Assembly (NCBI GenBank): GCA_024742355.1 | Contig: JANSYM010000006.1 | Coordinates: 62,001-126,000 of the forward strand | Length of the DNA: 64,000 bases | Direction: 5' to 3' | Source: Hyphomonadaceae bacterium | Lineage (GTDB): Bacteria; Pseudomonadota; Alphaproteobacteria; Caulobacterales; Hyphomonadaceae | Shown: piece after piece, positions 18,552-27,212 of the stretch | Position numbering within the stretch: the first letter of the stretch is position 1 | How the letters are laid out: each line of letters starts with the position of its first letter | Program-made: the position numbers and the translations under genes | The notes under the pieces: model-generated | The model's input: the letters and a program-made list of their open reading frames with translations, nothing else | Databases searched by the model: none | Told to the model about the DNA's origin: nothing

Positions 18552-18598
18552 AATCGAGTCGAAATGGCGTGTTCATATCTAAGCTGGGAGAGTTATCC

Positions 18599-19234
18599 AT
18601 GAAAACCACACTTACCATTCTTGCCGCAGCGACATTGCTCGCGGGTTGTCAGAACGTATCCAACCGCACTCTGGGGACGACTGCGGGCGGTGCTATTATC
18701 GGTGCCGGGGTCGGCATGATGGCCGGCGGCGACGATAAGCGAAATGCCGCCATCGGTGCTGTTGTCGGCGGTCTCGCTGGCGCTGCTGTCGGCGTCTACA
18801 TGGACAAGCAGGAAGAAAAGCTGCGTCAGCAAACTGCTGGAACCGGGATTGGCGTCGAGCGTGTTGGCGACCAGATCGCGCTATCCATGCCGTCTGGCCT
18901 GACCTTCGACGTCAACAGCGCGAGCATCAAGGGCGACTTTTACGGCCCGCTGAATGATGTCAGCGCAACCTTGCAAGAATATCCAAAGACCGCGGTCGAT
19001 GTGGTCGGTCACGCGAGCTCCGATGGCGACGATGCCTATAATCAGGAATTGTCGGAACGTCGTGCCTCATCCGTGCAGACCTATTTGACCAATAGCGGTG
19101 TTCAGTCGGTCCGACTGAACGCAATCGGCATGGGCGAGACGCAACCCATTGCTGATAACGCAACTCAGGCTGGCCGAGCCGCCAACAGACGCGTCGAGAT
19201 ACTTCTCACGCCAATTGTTGAAGACGGTGCCTGA
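18599..19234 (+). CDS. OmpA family outer-membrane lipoprotein
   Basis: A 211-residue lipoprotein with signal peptide and lipobox LLAGC (Cys18 expected as the lipidated residue). Next comes a glycine-zipper segment (GGAIIGAGVGMMAGG and AAIGAVVGGLAGAAVGVYM), then a C-terminal OmpA peptidoglycan-binding domain with VVGHASSDGDDAYNQELSERRA and the terminal NRRVEILLTP. This layout matches YiaD/Pal-like lipoproteins that anchor the outer membrane to the wall. It is monocistronic, ending in a strong terminator. Confidence 0.93.
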   Translation: MKTTLTILAAATLLAGCQNVSNRTLGTTAGGAIIGAGVGMMAGGDDKRNAAIGAVVGGLAGAAVGVYMDKQEEKLRQQTAGTGIGVERVGDQIALSMPSGLTFDVNSASIKGDFYGPLNDVSATLQEYPKTAVDVVGHASSDGDDAYNQELSERRASSVQTYLTNSGVQSVRLNAIGMGETQPIADNATQAGRAANRRVEILLTPIVEDGA

Positions 19235-19236
19235 TC

Positions 19237-19275
19237 AAAAAAGGCCGGAGCAGAATACTCCGGCCTTTCTTTTTT
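19237..19275 (+). terminator. Strong, likely bidirectional terminator
   Basis: Stem AAGGCCGGAG (19241-19250) / CTCCGGCCTT (19258-19267) with a 7-base loop, A tract before and a nearly continuous T tract to 19275. It separates the OmpA-type gene from the convergent fad operon and can serve both. Confidence 0.92.
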
Positions 19276-19296
19276 GTTTCGAGAGAACGTCGCGGT

Positions 19297-21534
19297 CTAG
19301 GCCGCGGCTTTTTCTTTAACGCCCCCTGGCGGGAAGCGTGAGTAAAAGGTCTCGCCATTGGCAGCCATGTCGCGCAGAAGCTGCGGAACCTTGAATCGGT
19401 CGCCATATTTTTCAGCCAGCGCATCGGCTTCAGCGACAAATTCCGGGATGCCCCAGATCAAGTCCATGTAAGAGGCGCACCCACCTGTATAAGGTGCGAA
19501 GCCCCAGGCGAGGATGGAGCCAATGTCGGCATCGCGGGCATCGGTGATCACGCCCTCTTCAAAGCAGCGGGCCACTTCCACCGCCTGGCGCACCAGGAAG
19601 CGATTGGTGAGGTGCTTTTTCAGCTCTGGCGGGCACTCATCCACGGTGACGTCGATGCGGCTGTTCAGATCCGGCCAGAGGCGCGATGGCTTGCCCTTCT
19701 CATTATAGTCATAGAAGCCCTTGCCGGCTTTGCGGCCGACGCGGCCCTGGTCTTCGACCAGCCACGCCATCATCTGGCCGAGCTCATTGGCGTTGTAATC
19801 AACACCAGCCGCCTGAGCCATCTGTCGGCCAACTTTCAGCGCAGTATCGAGACCGACAGAGTCAGAGACTTCCAGCGCGCCCATCGGCATGCCCGATTGA
19901 CGACCAACATTCTCGATGATCGCGGGCTTGATGCCCTCGGCCAGCATCGCCATGCCTTCCTGGGTATAGGTGCCGAAGCAACGCGAGGTGTAGAAGCCGC
20001 GGCTGTCATTGACCACAATCGGCGTCTTGCGGATCGCGAGAACGTAATCAACCGACTTGGCGAGTGTCTCTTCGCTGGTCTTTTCACCGGTGATGATCTC
20101 CACCAGTCCCATCCGCTCTACCGGTGAGAAGAAGTGGATGCCGATAAAGTTCTCAGGACGCTGAGACGCTTCGGCGAGGCCAGTGATTGGCAAGGTCGAT
20201 GTGTTCGAACCGAACACCGCGTCAGCGCTGATCACGTCTTCCGCCATTTTGGTGATCTTGGCTTTCAGCTCAGGGTTTTCGAACACGGCCTCGACAACCA
20301 GATCGGCGCCTTTGACGTCGTCATAATTGTCAGTTGTGGTGATCAGATCGAGCAGAGCGTCACCCTTTTCCTGGGTCGACTTGCCGCGCGAAACGGCTTT
20401 CTCGACCAAACGGCGGGAATAGTCCTTGCCCTTCTCGGCATTCTCTTTCGAGACGTCGACGAGGACGGTTGGGATGCCAGCCTTGGCTTGCACATAGGCA
20501 ATGCCAGCGCCCATCAGACCGGCGCCGATGACGGCAATCTTCTTGAACTCGGTCTTCGGATAGCCCGCTGGACGGTTCCCGCCTTTGGACAATTCCTGCA
20601 TCGACAGGAACAGGGAGCGGATCATCGCTTTCGCTTCCGGACGCTGCTGCGTGTTGATGAAATAGCGCGTTTCAATGCGCAGGCCGGCATCGATCGGCAC
20701 CTGGGTGCCTTCATAGACGCATGACAGAATGTTCTTCTGGGCCGGGTAATTGCCATAGGTCTTCGCCGCTAGCATGGCGTTCGACATGGTTGCGACCTGA
20801 CCAGCGCCGGGCGCACGGTGTACGACACCGCCTGGCATCTTGAAGCCTTTTTCGTCCCACGGCGCTTTCGCATCCGGGTTAGCCTTGATCCATTCCTTAC
20901 ATTTGGCAACCGTATCCGAAGACGCGGCAAGCTCGTTGACGACGCCCATCTTGTGCGCCTTCTCAGCTTTGATGCTGGTGCCTTGCAGGATCATTGGCAG
21001 GGCTTCCTGCACGCCAATCAGACGCGGCAGCCGCTGCGTTCCGCCAGCGCCCGGCAGCAGGCCGATCTTGGCTTCTGGCAGTCCAAACTGGAGCTTGGGA
21101 TTGTCATTTGCGGCAACGCGGTAATGCCCTGCAAGCGCCACTTCCAAACCGCCGCCCAGCGCCAAACCATTCAATGCCACGGCAATTGGCTTGCCGCAGG
21201 TTTCAAGCTCGCGCAGGGTTTTGTTCAGAGAGAAGCCGCGCTCGAACTGCTTGGCTTTCAGCTCGGCTTCGGACATCTCCGCTTCCGGCTTGCCACCGCT
21301 GCCCGCGCTTTCATTCATTTCACCGAGATCGGCGCCAGCGCAGAAACCGGATGGCTTGCCCGAGGAGATCACCAGGCCGGTAATCTTGTCATTGGTCGAG
21401 ACTTCTTTGGTGATCGCGATGATGTCGGCGATCGCTTTACCCGTCAGCGTGTTCATGCTGCGGCCCGGCACATCGAACACCGCGTGCGCGATGCCGTCGC
21501 CATCAATATCGAAAGAGAATGTTTCGAGTTTCAT
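19297..21534 (-). CDS. Multifunctional enoyl-CoA hydratase / 3-hydroxyacyl-CoA dehydrogenase
   Basis: A 745-residue FadJ/FadB-like alpha subunit of the fatty-acid oxidation complex. The N-terminal crotonase domain has the oxyanion segments NGLALGGGLEVALAGHYRVA and LPEAKIGLLPGAGGTQRLPR. The NAD-binding domain follows with IGAGLMGAGIAYVQAKAG, then the catalytic segment GIHFFSPVERMGLVEII and two C-terminal dehydrogenase domains. It acts with the thiolase encoded upstream in the same operon. It lies 5 bases after the small glycine-zipper gene. Confidence 0.96.
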   Translation of the reverse strand: MKLETFSFDIDGDGIAHAVFDVPGRSMNTLTGKAIADIIAITKEVSTNDKITGLVISSGKPSGFCAGADLGEMNESAGSGGKPEAEMSEAELKAKQFERGFSLNKTLRELETCGKPIAVALNGLALGGGLEVALAGHYRVAANDNPKLQFGLPEAKIGLLPGAGGTQRLPRLIGVQEALPMILQGTSIKAEKAHKMGVVNELAASSDTVAKCKEWIKANPDAKAPWDEKGFKMPGGVVHRAPGAGQVATMSNAMLAAKTYGNYPAQKNILSCVYEGTQVPIDAGLRIETRYFINTQQRPEAKAMIRSLFLSMQELSKGGNRPAGYPKTEFKKIAVIGAGLMGAGIAYVQAKAGIPTVLVDVSKENAEKGKDYSRRLVEKAVSRGKSTQEKGDALLDLITTTDNYDDVKGADLVVEAVFENPELKAKITKMAEDVISADAVFGSNTSTLPITGLAEASQRPENFIGIHFFSPVERMGLVEIITGEKTSEETLAKSVDYVLAIRKTPIVVNDSRGFYTSRCFGTYTQEGMAMLAEGIKPAIIENVGRQSGMPMGALEVSDSVGLDTALKVGRQMAQAAGVDYNANELGQMMAWLVEDQGRVGRKAGKGFYDYNEKGKPSRLWPDLNSRIDVTVDECPPELKKHLTNRFLVRQAVEVARCFEEGVITDARDADIGSILAWGFAPYTGGCASYMDLIWGIPEFVAEADALAEKYGDRFKVPQLLRDMAANGETFYSRFPPGGVKEKAAA

Positions 21535-21539
21535 TTTAC

Positions 21540-21743
21540 TTATTCCTTGTCGGGCGAACCGCCCTCATCATTAGTGTCGTCTTCTGGATCTGATCCGGCT
21601 GCCATCATGGTCGTTCCAAGCGCAGCGCCGATGGCAATCCCGACGGGAAGCCAGATCGCGATGTCGCCGGTTGCGACGCCGAGCGCTGCACCAATCGCAA
21701 CGCCGACGCCGATCCCAATTGGAAGCGCGGATTTCTTCGCCAT
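21540..21743 (-). CDS. Small glycine-zipper membrane protein
   Basis: A 67-residue protein with two hydrophobic glycine-zipper helices (LPIGIGVGVAIGAALGVATG and WLPVGIAIGAALGTTMMAAG) and a very acidic tail (SDPEDDTNDEGGSPDKE). It sits in tight register between the thiolase (3-base gap) and the FadJ-like gene (5-base gap), which supports translation. I know of no characterised homologue; a membrane-associated role in the beta-oxidation operon is only inference. Confidence 0.65.
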   Translation of the reverse strand: MAKKSALPIGIGVGVAIGAALGVATGDIAIWLPVGIAIGAALGTTMMAAGSDPEDDTNDEGGSPDKE

Positions 21744-21746
21744 GAC

Positions 21747-22952
21747 CTAGACCCGCTCGATAATTGTCGCGGTGCCCATGCCGGCGCCGACGCAAAGCGT
21801 AACCAGAGCGGTCTCTTTGTCTGCGCGCTCAAGCTCATCGACCATCGTGCCGAGCAGCATGCCGCCAGTCGCACCCAGCGGGTGCCCCATGGCAATCGCG
21901 CCGCCATTGACGTTCATTTTTTCATGATCAATGCCGAGCAGGTGCATCATCAGCATCGGCACGGACGCGAAGGCTTCATTCAGCTCATACAAGTCGATAT
22001 CACCGACATCCATGCCCGCCTTTTTGAGCGCTTTCAGCGTCACATCGGTTGGACCGGTCAGCATGATGCCAGGCTCGGACCCGATCGAAGCCATTTGCTT
22101 GACCCGGGCGCGCGGCTTCAGGCCGAGCTTGTCGCCCATTTCCTTCGACCCGAACAGGACCGCCGAAGCACCATCAACGATGCCGGACGAGTTACCGGCA
22201 TGGTGGACGTGATTGATCGCTTCGAGTTCCGGATAGCGCTGCTTGATCACTTCGTCGAAGCCCATTGCGCCCATGCCGGCAAAGCTCGGATTAAGTGCAG
22301 CGAGGCTCTGCATGTCCGCGTCAGGGCGCATATGCTCATCATGGTCGAGCTGGGTGCCGCCCATCTGGTCCTTCACGGCGACGATCGATTTCGAGAACCG
22401 GCCTTCTTTCCAGGCCCGTGCGGCGCGTTGCTGCGATTCAACGGCATACGCGTCGACATCATCGCGCGAGAAGCCCCACTTGGTCGCGATCGTGTCGGCG
22501 CCAACGCCTTGTGGCGAGAAGTAGGATTTCAATGCAATCTGCGGGTCGGATGACCAGGCCCCGCCAGCAGCGCCCATGGGCACGCGGCTCATGCTCTCAA
22601 TGCCGCCGCCAATCGCCATGTCGGCTTCGCCGGTCATGACCTTGGCCGCCGCCATGTTACAGGCTTCGAGGCCTGAGGCGCAGAACCGGTCAACCTGAAC
22701 ACCCGCTGTGGTTTCAGCATAGTCCGCGTTCAGCACAGCAATCCGGGCAATGTCGCCGCCCTGCTCACCAACCGGCGACACACATCCGAGCACAACATCG
22801 TCGACATATTTGGTGTCGAGATCGTTGCGGTCACGGATCGCTTCCAGCGTCTGGGTCGACAGCTCGAGCGCGGTGATCTCGTGCAAGCTGCCTGATTTCT
22901 TGCCTTTGCCGCGCGGGGTGCGCACAGCGTCATAAATATAGGCTTCAGTCAT
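21747..22952 (-). CDS. Acetyl-CoA acyltransferase (thiolase)
   Basis: A 401-residue thiolase, the beta-oxidation partner of the multifunctional enzyme. The acylated nucleophile is the Cys in [11 protein letters not shown]; the C-terminal catalytic blocks are [18 protein letters not shown] and [19 protein letters not shown] precedes the ATG. It could act as 3-ketoacyl-CoA thiolase (FadA/FadI-like); the operon context makes this more likely than a PHB-type acetyl-CoA acetyltransferase. Confidence 0.95.
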   Translation of the reverse strand: MTEAYIYDAVRTPRGKGKKSGSLHEITALELSTQTLEAIRDRNDLDTKYVDDVVLGCVSPVGEQGGDIARIAVLNADYAETTAGVQVDRFCASGLEACNMAAAKVMTGEADMAIGGGIESMSRVPMGAAGGAWSSDPQIALKSYFSPQGVGADTIATKWGFSRDDVDAYAVESQQRAARAWKEGRFSKSIVAVKDQMGGTQLDHDEHMRPDADMQSLAALNPSFAGMGAMGFDEVIKQRYPELEAINHVHHAGNSSGIVDGASAVLFGSKEMGDKLGLKPRARVKQMASIGSEPGIMLTGPTDVTLKALKKAGMDVGDIDLYELNEAFASVPMLMMHLLGIDHEKMNVNGGAIAMGHPLGATGGMLLGTMVDELERADKETALVTLCVGAGMGTATIIERV

Positions 22953-22986
22953 GGGAGGTTTCTCCTGTTTTGGCTCGTTAAACTCA

Positions 22987-23415
22987 TTATTTTGCCGGTG
23001 CCTTCATCGGGTTGATGGCGAGCGAAGCTCTCGCCCGGGCGGCTTCCTTGCCGCGCGAGTCATAGAGGTCCGCTTCCGCAAAAATCACTTGTCGACCAAT
23101 GTTGCGAAGCCGGGCGGCGACTTCAATCGCGCCAACTCTCACAGGTCGTAAAAAGGTTGTGTGCAGGTCGATGGTCGACGGGAAGGCCCGCGTGCCGGTC
23201 TTGACCGTGGCGAGCATGCCGATCGTATCGTCGAGCATGGCGGACAGATAGCCGCCCTGAATATAGCCGGCCGGATTGGTGAATTCCGGCTTTCCGTCAA
23301 ACGCCACCCGCGTTTCCATCTTGCCCATATCGAGCGAGACCAGCTTGAAGCCGAGCGACTTGGAGCTCTCGGCAGGCTTCGGGAACACTTCAGTGAGGAG
23401 GTGGCTATCGGGCAA
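22987..23415 (-). CDS. PaaI-type hotdog thioesterase
   Basis: A 142-residue hotdog-fold protein. The [24 protein letters not shown] helix region and [16 protein letters not shown] strands are typical of PaaI-like acyl-CoA thioesterases. The start is an unusual TTG at 23415, one base after the upstream dehydrogenase stop, with GAGGA placed nine bases before it; no better ATG or GTG exists. It probably hydrolyses acyl-CoA species arising in the pathway. Confidence 0.88.
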   Translation of the reverse strand: MPDSHLLTEVFPKPAESSKSLGFKLVSLDMGKMETRVAFDGKPEFTNPAGYIQGGYLSAMLDDTIGMLATVKTGTRAFPSTIDLHTTFLRPVRVGAIEVAARLRNIGRQVIFAEADLYDSRGKEAARARASLAINPMKAPAK

Positions 23416-23416
23416 T

Positions 23417-24580
23417 CTAAAGCGTCCTCGCGATCAGCATTTTCATCACTTCATTGGCGCCGCCATAGATGCGCTGGACGCGGGCGTCCTGATACATCTG
23501 GCCGATCGGATATTCGTCCATATAGCCCCAGCCGCCATGCAGCTGCAGGCATTCATCGATGATCTTGCACTGCAGGTCCGAGATCCAGTATTTCGACATG
23601 GACGCAGTGGCCGCGTCGAGCTCGCCCTTGAGGAGCAGCTCGGTGCAATGGTCGGCGAACACTTTGGCGACGGTCGCCTCGGTCTTGCATTCGGCCAGTT
23701 TGAACTGCGTGTTCTGGAAGTCGAAAATCGTCCCGCCAAACGCCTTGCGTTGTTTCACATAGGCGACGGTCTTATTGATCGCGCGCTCGATCATACCGAT
23801 GCCCTGAATGCCGATAATGTGGCGCTCCTGCGGGAGTTGCTGCATCAGCTGGATAAAGCCCTGGCCTTCCTCGCCGCCGAGCAGGGCCGACGCTGGCACT
23901 TTCACATCATTGAAGAACAGCTCGGACGTGTCGGCGGCCGGCTGGCCAATCTTCTTCAGGTTGCGACCGCGCTCGAAGCCTTCGACTTCGTCGGTCTCGA
24001 CCATCATGATCGAAATCCCCTTGGCGCCCTTGCTCGGGTCCGTCTTGGCGCAGACCAGGATCAGATTGGCCGTCTGGCCATTGGTGATGAACGTCTTCGA
24101 GCCATTAATGACATAGCCATTGCCATCCTTCTTGGCCGTCGTCTTGATGTTCTGCAGGTCCGAACCCGTGCCCGGTTCCGTCATCGCAATCGCGCAGACC
24201 ATTTCACCGGTGGCCAGCTTGGGCAGGAGGCGCTGTTTCTGCTCTTCCGAGCCGTAATGGATGATATAGGGCGCGACGATGGCGTTGTGCAGACCAATGC
24301 CGAACCCGGCAATACCCTGTTTTTCCAACTGCTCGATGATCACCGCGTCATGCCGGAAGTCGCCGCCGGCGCCGCCATATTCCTCTGGCGCCGAAACCAG
24401 CAGCAAGCCCTGTTCGCCGGCCTGCTTCCAGACTTCGCGCGGCACCATTCCGGCTTCGCGCCAGCTTTCGACATGCGGCTTCAGCTCCTTGTCGAAGAAT
24501 TGCGCGACGGCATCGTCAAATATCTTGATTTCCTCATCCTGGCGCCATTGGGCCGGTGGAACATTGAGGACATCAGACAT
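23417..24580 (-). CDS. Acyl-CoA dehydrogenase
   Basis: A 387-residue FAD enzyme for the first step of acyl-CoA beta-oxidation, donating electrons to ETF. Family features: AIAMTEPGTGSDLQ, the FITNGQTANLILV strand and the C-terminal QLHGGWGYMDEYPIGQMYQD helix. At the C-terminal catalytic position of many relatives (YEGT) it has YGGANE, so the base is probably elsewhere, as in some long-chain and isovaleryl-type enzymes. ATG 24580 with GGGAG is preferred to 24619. It is the first gene of the operon running to 19297, with LiuR-like boxes just upstream. Confidence 0.95.
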   Translation of the reverse strand: MSDVLNVPPAQWRQDEEIKIFDDAVAQFFDKELKPHVESWREAGMVPREVWKQAGEQGLLLVSAPEEYGGAGGDFRHDAVIIEQLEKQGIAGFGIGLHNAIVAPYIIHYGSEEQKQRLLPKLATGEMVCAIAMTEPGTGSDLQNIKTTAKKDGNGYVINGSKTFITNGQTANLILVCAKTDPSKGAKGISIMMVETDEVEGFERGRNLKKIGQPAADTSELFFNDVKVPASALLGGEEGQGFIQLMQQLPQERHIIGIQGIGMIERAINKTVAYVKQRKAFGGTIFDFQNTQFKLAECKTEATVAKVFADHCTELLLKGELDAATASMSKYWISDLQCKIIDECLQLHGGWGYMDEYPIGQMYQDARVQRIYGGANEVMKMLIARTL

Positions 24581-24602
24581 GGAGAACTCCCGAAACTTGT
24601 TT

Positions 24603-24624
24603 TTTACGTTTACGTTCACGTCAA
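24603..24624. promoter_or_regulatory. LiuR-like operator before the acyl-CoA operon
   Basis: TTTACGTTCACGTCAA (24609-24624) is a near-palindrome built from TTTACGT and its complement with one mismatch. A second overlapping copy, TTTACGTTTACGTTCA, begins at 24603. This resembles the site bound by LiuR-type MerR regulators of branched-chain and fatty-acid degradation. Related boxes lie before the MerR gene at 27.1 kb. Confidence 0.65.
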
Positions 24625-24729
24625 TTTAGGCGCAAAAGCCCGTTTTGACCAGCGGTGACGCAACGAGAGGTTACAGTGAGATCGGCCAATCCAACCGGAC
24701 TGGCCAACCTCTATTGGCATTCCGTATAC

Positions 24730-26511
24730 CTAGAACCGGTCAGCTGGCAGCGCCATCATCAGGTCCGCGCCGGTTTTCAGCTTGGCCAGGTGAGACGCCG
24801 TTTCCGGCAGCACCCGGGCGATATAATACTTCCCGGTGACGATCTTGTCGTCATAGAATGGGTCGCTGCCGCGCTTTTCGAGCGCCACTTGCGCCATCTT
24901 GGCCCACATATAGGCCAGCGCGGTCAGACCGAACAGCTGCAGATAATCGGTTGAAGCGGCTCCGGCATTGTTGAAATCGGTCATACCGTTCTGCATCAGC
25001 CAGGTCGTTCCGTCCTGCAGCTGTGCCTTGGCTGACTTCAAGCCTTCAAGGAACGGCTCCAGCTCGGCATTGCCTTCATGGCTGCCAATGAAATCATCGA
25101 CCTCAGCGAAGAAGCTGAACACCGCCCGGCCGCCATTCGCGGCGAGTTTCCGGCCGACCAGGTCAAGCGCCTGAATGCCGTTTGTGCCTTCATAGATCAG
25201 GGTGATGCGGCAATCGCGGACGAACTGTTCCAGGCCCCATTCCTGGGTAAAGCCGGACCCGCCATGAATCTGCAGCGCCTCATTGGCCATCTTGAACCCG
25301 CGATCGGTCAGGAAGGCTTTGATCACAGGGGTCAGCAGCGCCATATAGTCGCCCGCCTTCTCCCGAACTTTCTCGTCCGGAGACCGGTGATGCAAATCGC
25401 CGTGCAGCGCGGTCCAGTAAGTGAACGCGCGGGCGCCTTCGATAAAGGCTTTCTGGTCCATCAGCATACGGCGCACATCTGGGTGTACAATCACCGGATC
25501 GGCCGGCTTGTCTGGCGCCTGGACGCCTTTCAGCGAGCGGCCCTGAAGGCGGTCATTGGCGAAGTCGACCGCGTTCTGGTAGGCGACTTCCGCCTGGCTG
25601 AGGCCCTGCATGCCGACGCCGAGGCGCGCTTCGTTCATCATCACGAACATGGTGCGCATGCCCTTATGCTCTTCGCCGACCAGCCAGCCGGTGGCGCCGT
25701 CATAATTCATGACGCAAGTGGCATTGCCGTGAATGCCCATTTTCTCTTCCAGACCGCCGCACGAGGCCGGGTTCCGCTCGCCGAGGGACCCGTCTTCATT
25801 GACGAGGAATTTCGGCACAACAAACAGCGAGATCCCCTTGATCCCTTCCGGGCCGCCTTCAATGCGCGCCAGGACGAGGTGGATGATATTCTCGGTCAGA
25901 TCCTGCTCGCCGCCGGAAATCCAGATCTTCTGGCCGGTAATCTTGTACGACCCGTCCGGCTGCGGAACTGCCTTGGTCTTGATCAGGCCGAGATCGGTGC
26001 CGCATTGCGGCTCGGTCAGGTTCATCGTGCCAGCCCATTCGCCCGACGCCATTTTCGGTCCGTATTTCGCTTTCTGCTCGTCCGAGCCGCCCGCCATCAG
26101 CGCTTCGAACGCGCCAGAGGTGAGGCCAGGATACATCGCAAAGGCCATATTCGCTGACGAGGTCATTTCGCTGGTCGCCATATTGACGACGTGCGGCAGC
26201 CCCTGCCCGCCCATTTCCGGCGACTTGCCAAGCAGCGGCCAGCCATTCTCGACCATTTGCTTATAGGCGTCCGGGAACCCGTCCGGTGTTTTCACGCTGG
26301 CATCGGCATTGCGCACACAGCCCTGCTCATCACCAACCTTGTTCAGAGGAAACAGGACCTCCTTGGCAAACTTGCCCGACTCTTCAAGGATCGCATCGAT
26401 CAGGTCTGGCGTGGCTTCCTCGAAGCCCGGCAGGTTGGAATAGTTTTGCAGCGACAGAACATCATGCAGGATGAATTTCATGTCGCGGACGGGTGCATCG
26501 TAACGTGGCAT
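24730..26511 (-). CDS. Acyl-CoA dehydrogenase, long form with C-terminal extension
   Basis: A 593-residue dehydrogenase of the class with an extra C-terminal domain (DmdC-like, annotated in many alphaproteobacteria). It has the N-terminal FILHDVLSLQNYSNLPGF block, NLTEPQCGTDLGLI, IWISGGEQDLTENI, and the canonical catalytic IYEGTNGIQALDLVGRKL. The class includes 3-methylmercaptopropionyl-CoA dehydrogenase, but most members probably act on fatty acyl-CoA. GAGGGGAG precedes ATG 26511. It lies downstream of the MerR gene, separated by a strong terminator-like hairpin. Confidence 0.94.
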   Translation of the reverse strand: MPRYDAPVRDMKFILHDVLSLQNYSNLPGFEEATPDLIDAILEESGKFAKEVLFPLNKVGDEQGCVRNADASVKTPDGFPDAYKQMVENGWPLLGKSPEMGGQGLPHVVNMATSEMTSSANMAFAMYPGLTSGAFEALMAGGSDEQKAKYGPKMASGEWAGTMNLTEPQCGTDLGLIKTKAVPQPDGSYKITGQKIWISGGEQDLTENIIHLVLARIEGGPEGIKGISLFVVPKFLVNEDGSLGERNPASCGGLEEKMGIHGNATCVMNYDGATGWLVGEEHKGMRTMFVMMNEARLGVGMQGLSQAEVAYQNAVDFANDRLQGRSLKGVQAPDKPADPVIVHPDVRRMLMDQKAFIEGARAFTYWTALHGDLHHRSPDEKVREKAGDYMALLTPVIKAFLTDRGFKMANEALQIHGGSGFTQEWGLEQFVRDCRITLIYEGTNGIQALDLVGRKLAANGGRAVFSFFAEVDDFIGSHEGNAELEPFLEGLKSAKAQLQDGTTWLMQNGMTDFNNAGAASTDYLQLFGLTALAYMWAKMAQVALEKRGSDPFYDDKIVTGKYYIARVLPETASHLAKLKTGADLMMALPADRF

Positions 26512-26528
26512 CTGGGGCTCCCCTCAGG

Positions 26529-26571
26529 AAAAATAAATTAAACCGTGACGCTTGGTGTAGCGTCACGGTTT
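26529..26571 (-). terminator. Hairpin terminator or attenuator between MerR gene and dehydrogenase
   Basis: A perfect 12-base stem, AAACCGTGACGC (26540-26551) / GCGTCACGGTTT (26560-26571), with an 8-base loop; read on the minus strand it runs into AATTTATTTTT. It ends about 20 bases before the dehydrogenase start. Confidence 0.85.
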
Positions 26572-26611
26572 GGAAAGGTCATTCAACTCTTGCGGGTCAA
26601 ACTGCAATCAA

Positions 26612-27091
26612 TCACGCGTCGTCCAGCTGGCGGCGGGCGACTTCATCATAGGCTTTGAGATTTTCAGCTTCTGCGGCACCAGGGCCGATCTTGTCGAGCT
26701 GCTCTTCCAGCCATTCGATGCCGCGATGCAATTCCTGCAGCGCCATCTCGATGTCTTCGCGCTGGCTTTCCAGCTCCTTGATCTGGTTCTGGAACTTGAC
26801 CAGTGACATGCGCATCTGCGCACGCTGGCCATCTTCGAGACCGTACAGATCGAGAATTTCGCGAATGTCCGCCAGCGGCAATCCGAGGCGTTTCAGTCGG
26901 ACGATGATTTTTACGCGGCCGCGATCGCGGTGCGAATAGACGCGGGTCATACCGTCCCGGGCCGGGTGCAGCATGTCCTTGTCTTCATAGAAGCGCAGGG
27001 CGCGTGGGGTGATTCCAAACTCGCGGGCCAGTTCAGAGATAGAGAAGGTCCGGGAGTCAGCGATAGAAAGAGAAGAAACGGTATCAGGCAT
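26612..27091 (-). CDS. MerR family regulator, LiuR-like
   Basis: A 159-residue MerR-type activator or repressor. The helix-turn-helix and wing are FSISELAREFGITPRALRFYEDKDML and GMTRVYSHRDRGRVKIIVRLKRLG; a long dimerisation coiled coil follows (residues 90-140). There are no metal-binding cysteines. It resembles LiuR and related regulators of acyl-CoA catabolism, and boxes of LiuR type lie before it and before the dehydrogenase operon, so it probably controls this locus and itself. Confidence 0.88.
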   Translation of the reverse strand: MPDTVSSLSIADSRTFSISELAREFGITPRALRFYEDKDMLHPARDGMTRVYSHRDRGRVKIIVRLKRLGLPLADIREILDLYGLEDGQRAQMRMSLVKFQNQIKELESQREDIEMALQELHRGIEWLEEQLDKIGPGAAEAENLKAYDEVARRQLDDA

Positions 27092-27110
27092 GAGCAGAGT
27101 ATGCCCCGTC

Positions 27111-27152
27111 TTTACGCGAACGTCAACGTCACCCAGCTCGCGTTGACGTAAA
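27111..27152. promoter_or_regulatory. LiuR-like boxes before the MerR gene
   Basis: TTTACGCGAACGTCAA (27111-27126) and, 14 bases on, CGTTGACGTAAA (27141-27152) form an inverted arrangement: CGTCAACG at 27121-27128 pairs with CGTTGACG at 27141-27148. The half-sites match those at 24.6 kb. They lie in the divergent interval facing the PodJ-like gene. Confidence 0.65.
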
Positions 27153-27197
27153 GGGTATGAACAAATCTTACGAAATTGCCGCCAAACGTTTACCTTT

Positions 27198-27212
27198 TTA
27201 ACTCGGAATTAA
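27198..27212. promoter_or_regulatory. CtrA-type box TTAA-N7-TTAA
   Basis: A perfect TTAA-CTCGGAA-TTAA motif, 84 bases before the start of the PodJ-like gene. This is the consensus for the cell-cycle regulator CtrA in Caulobacter relatives. Confidence 0.7.

Noticed and set aside
23276-24658. Plus-strand open frame of 460 codons opposite an acyl-CoA dehydrogenase
   Set aside because: Antisense shadow of a complete enzyme gene.
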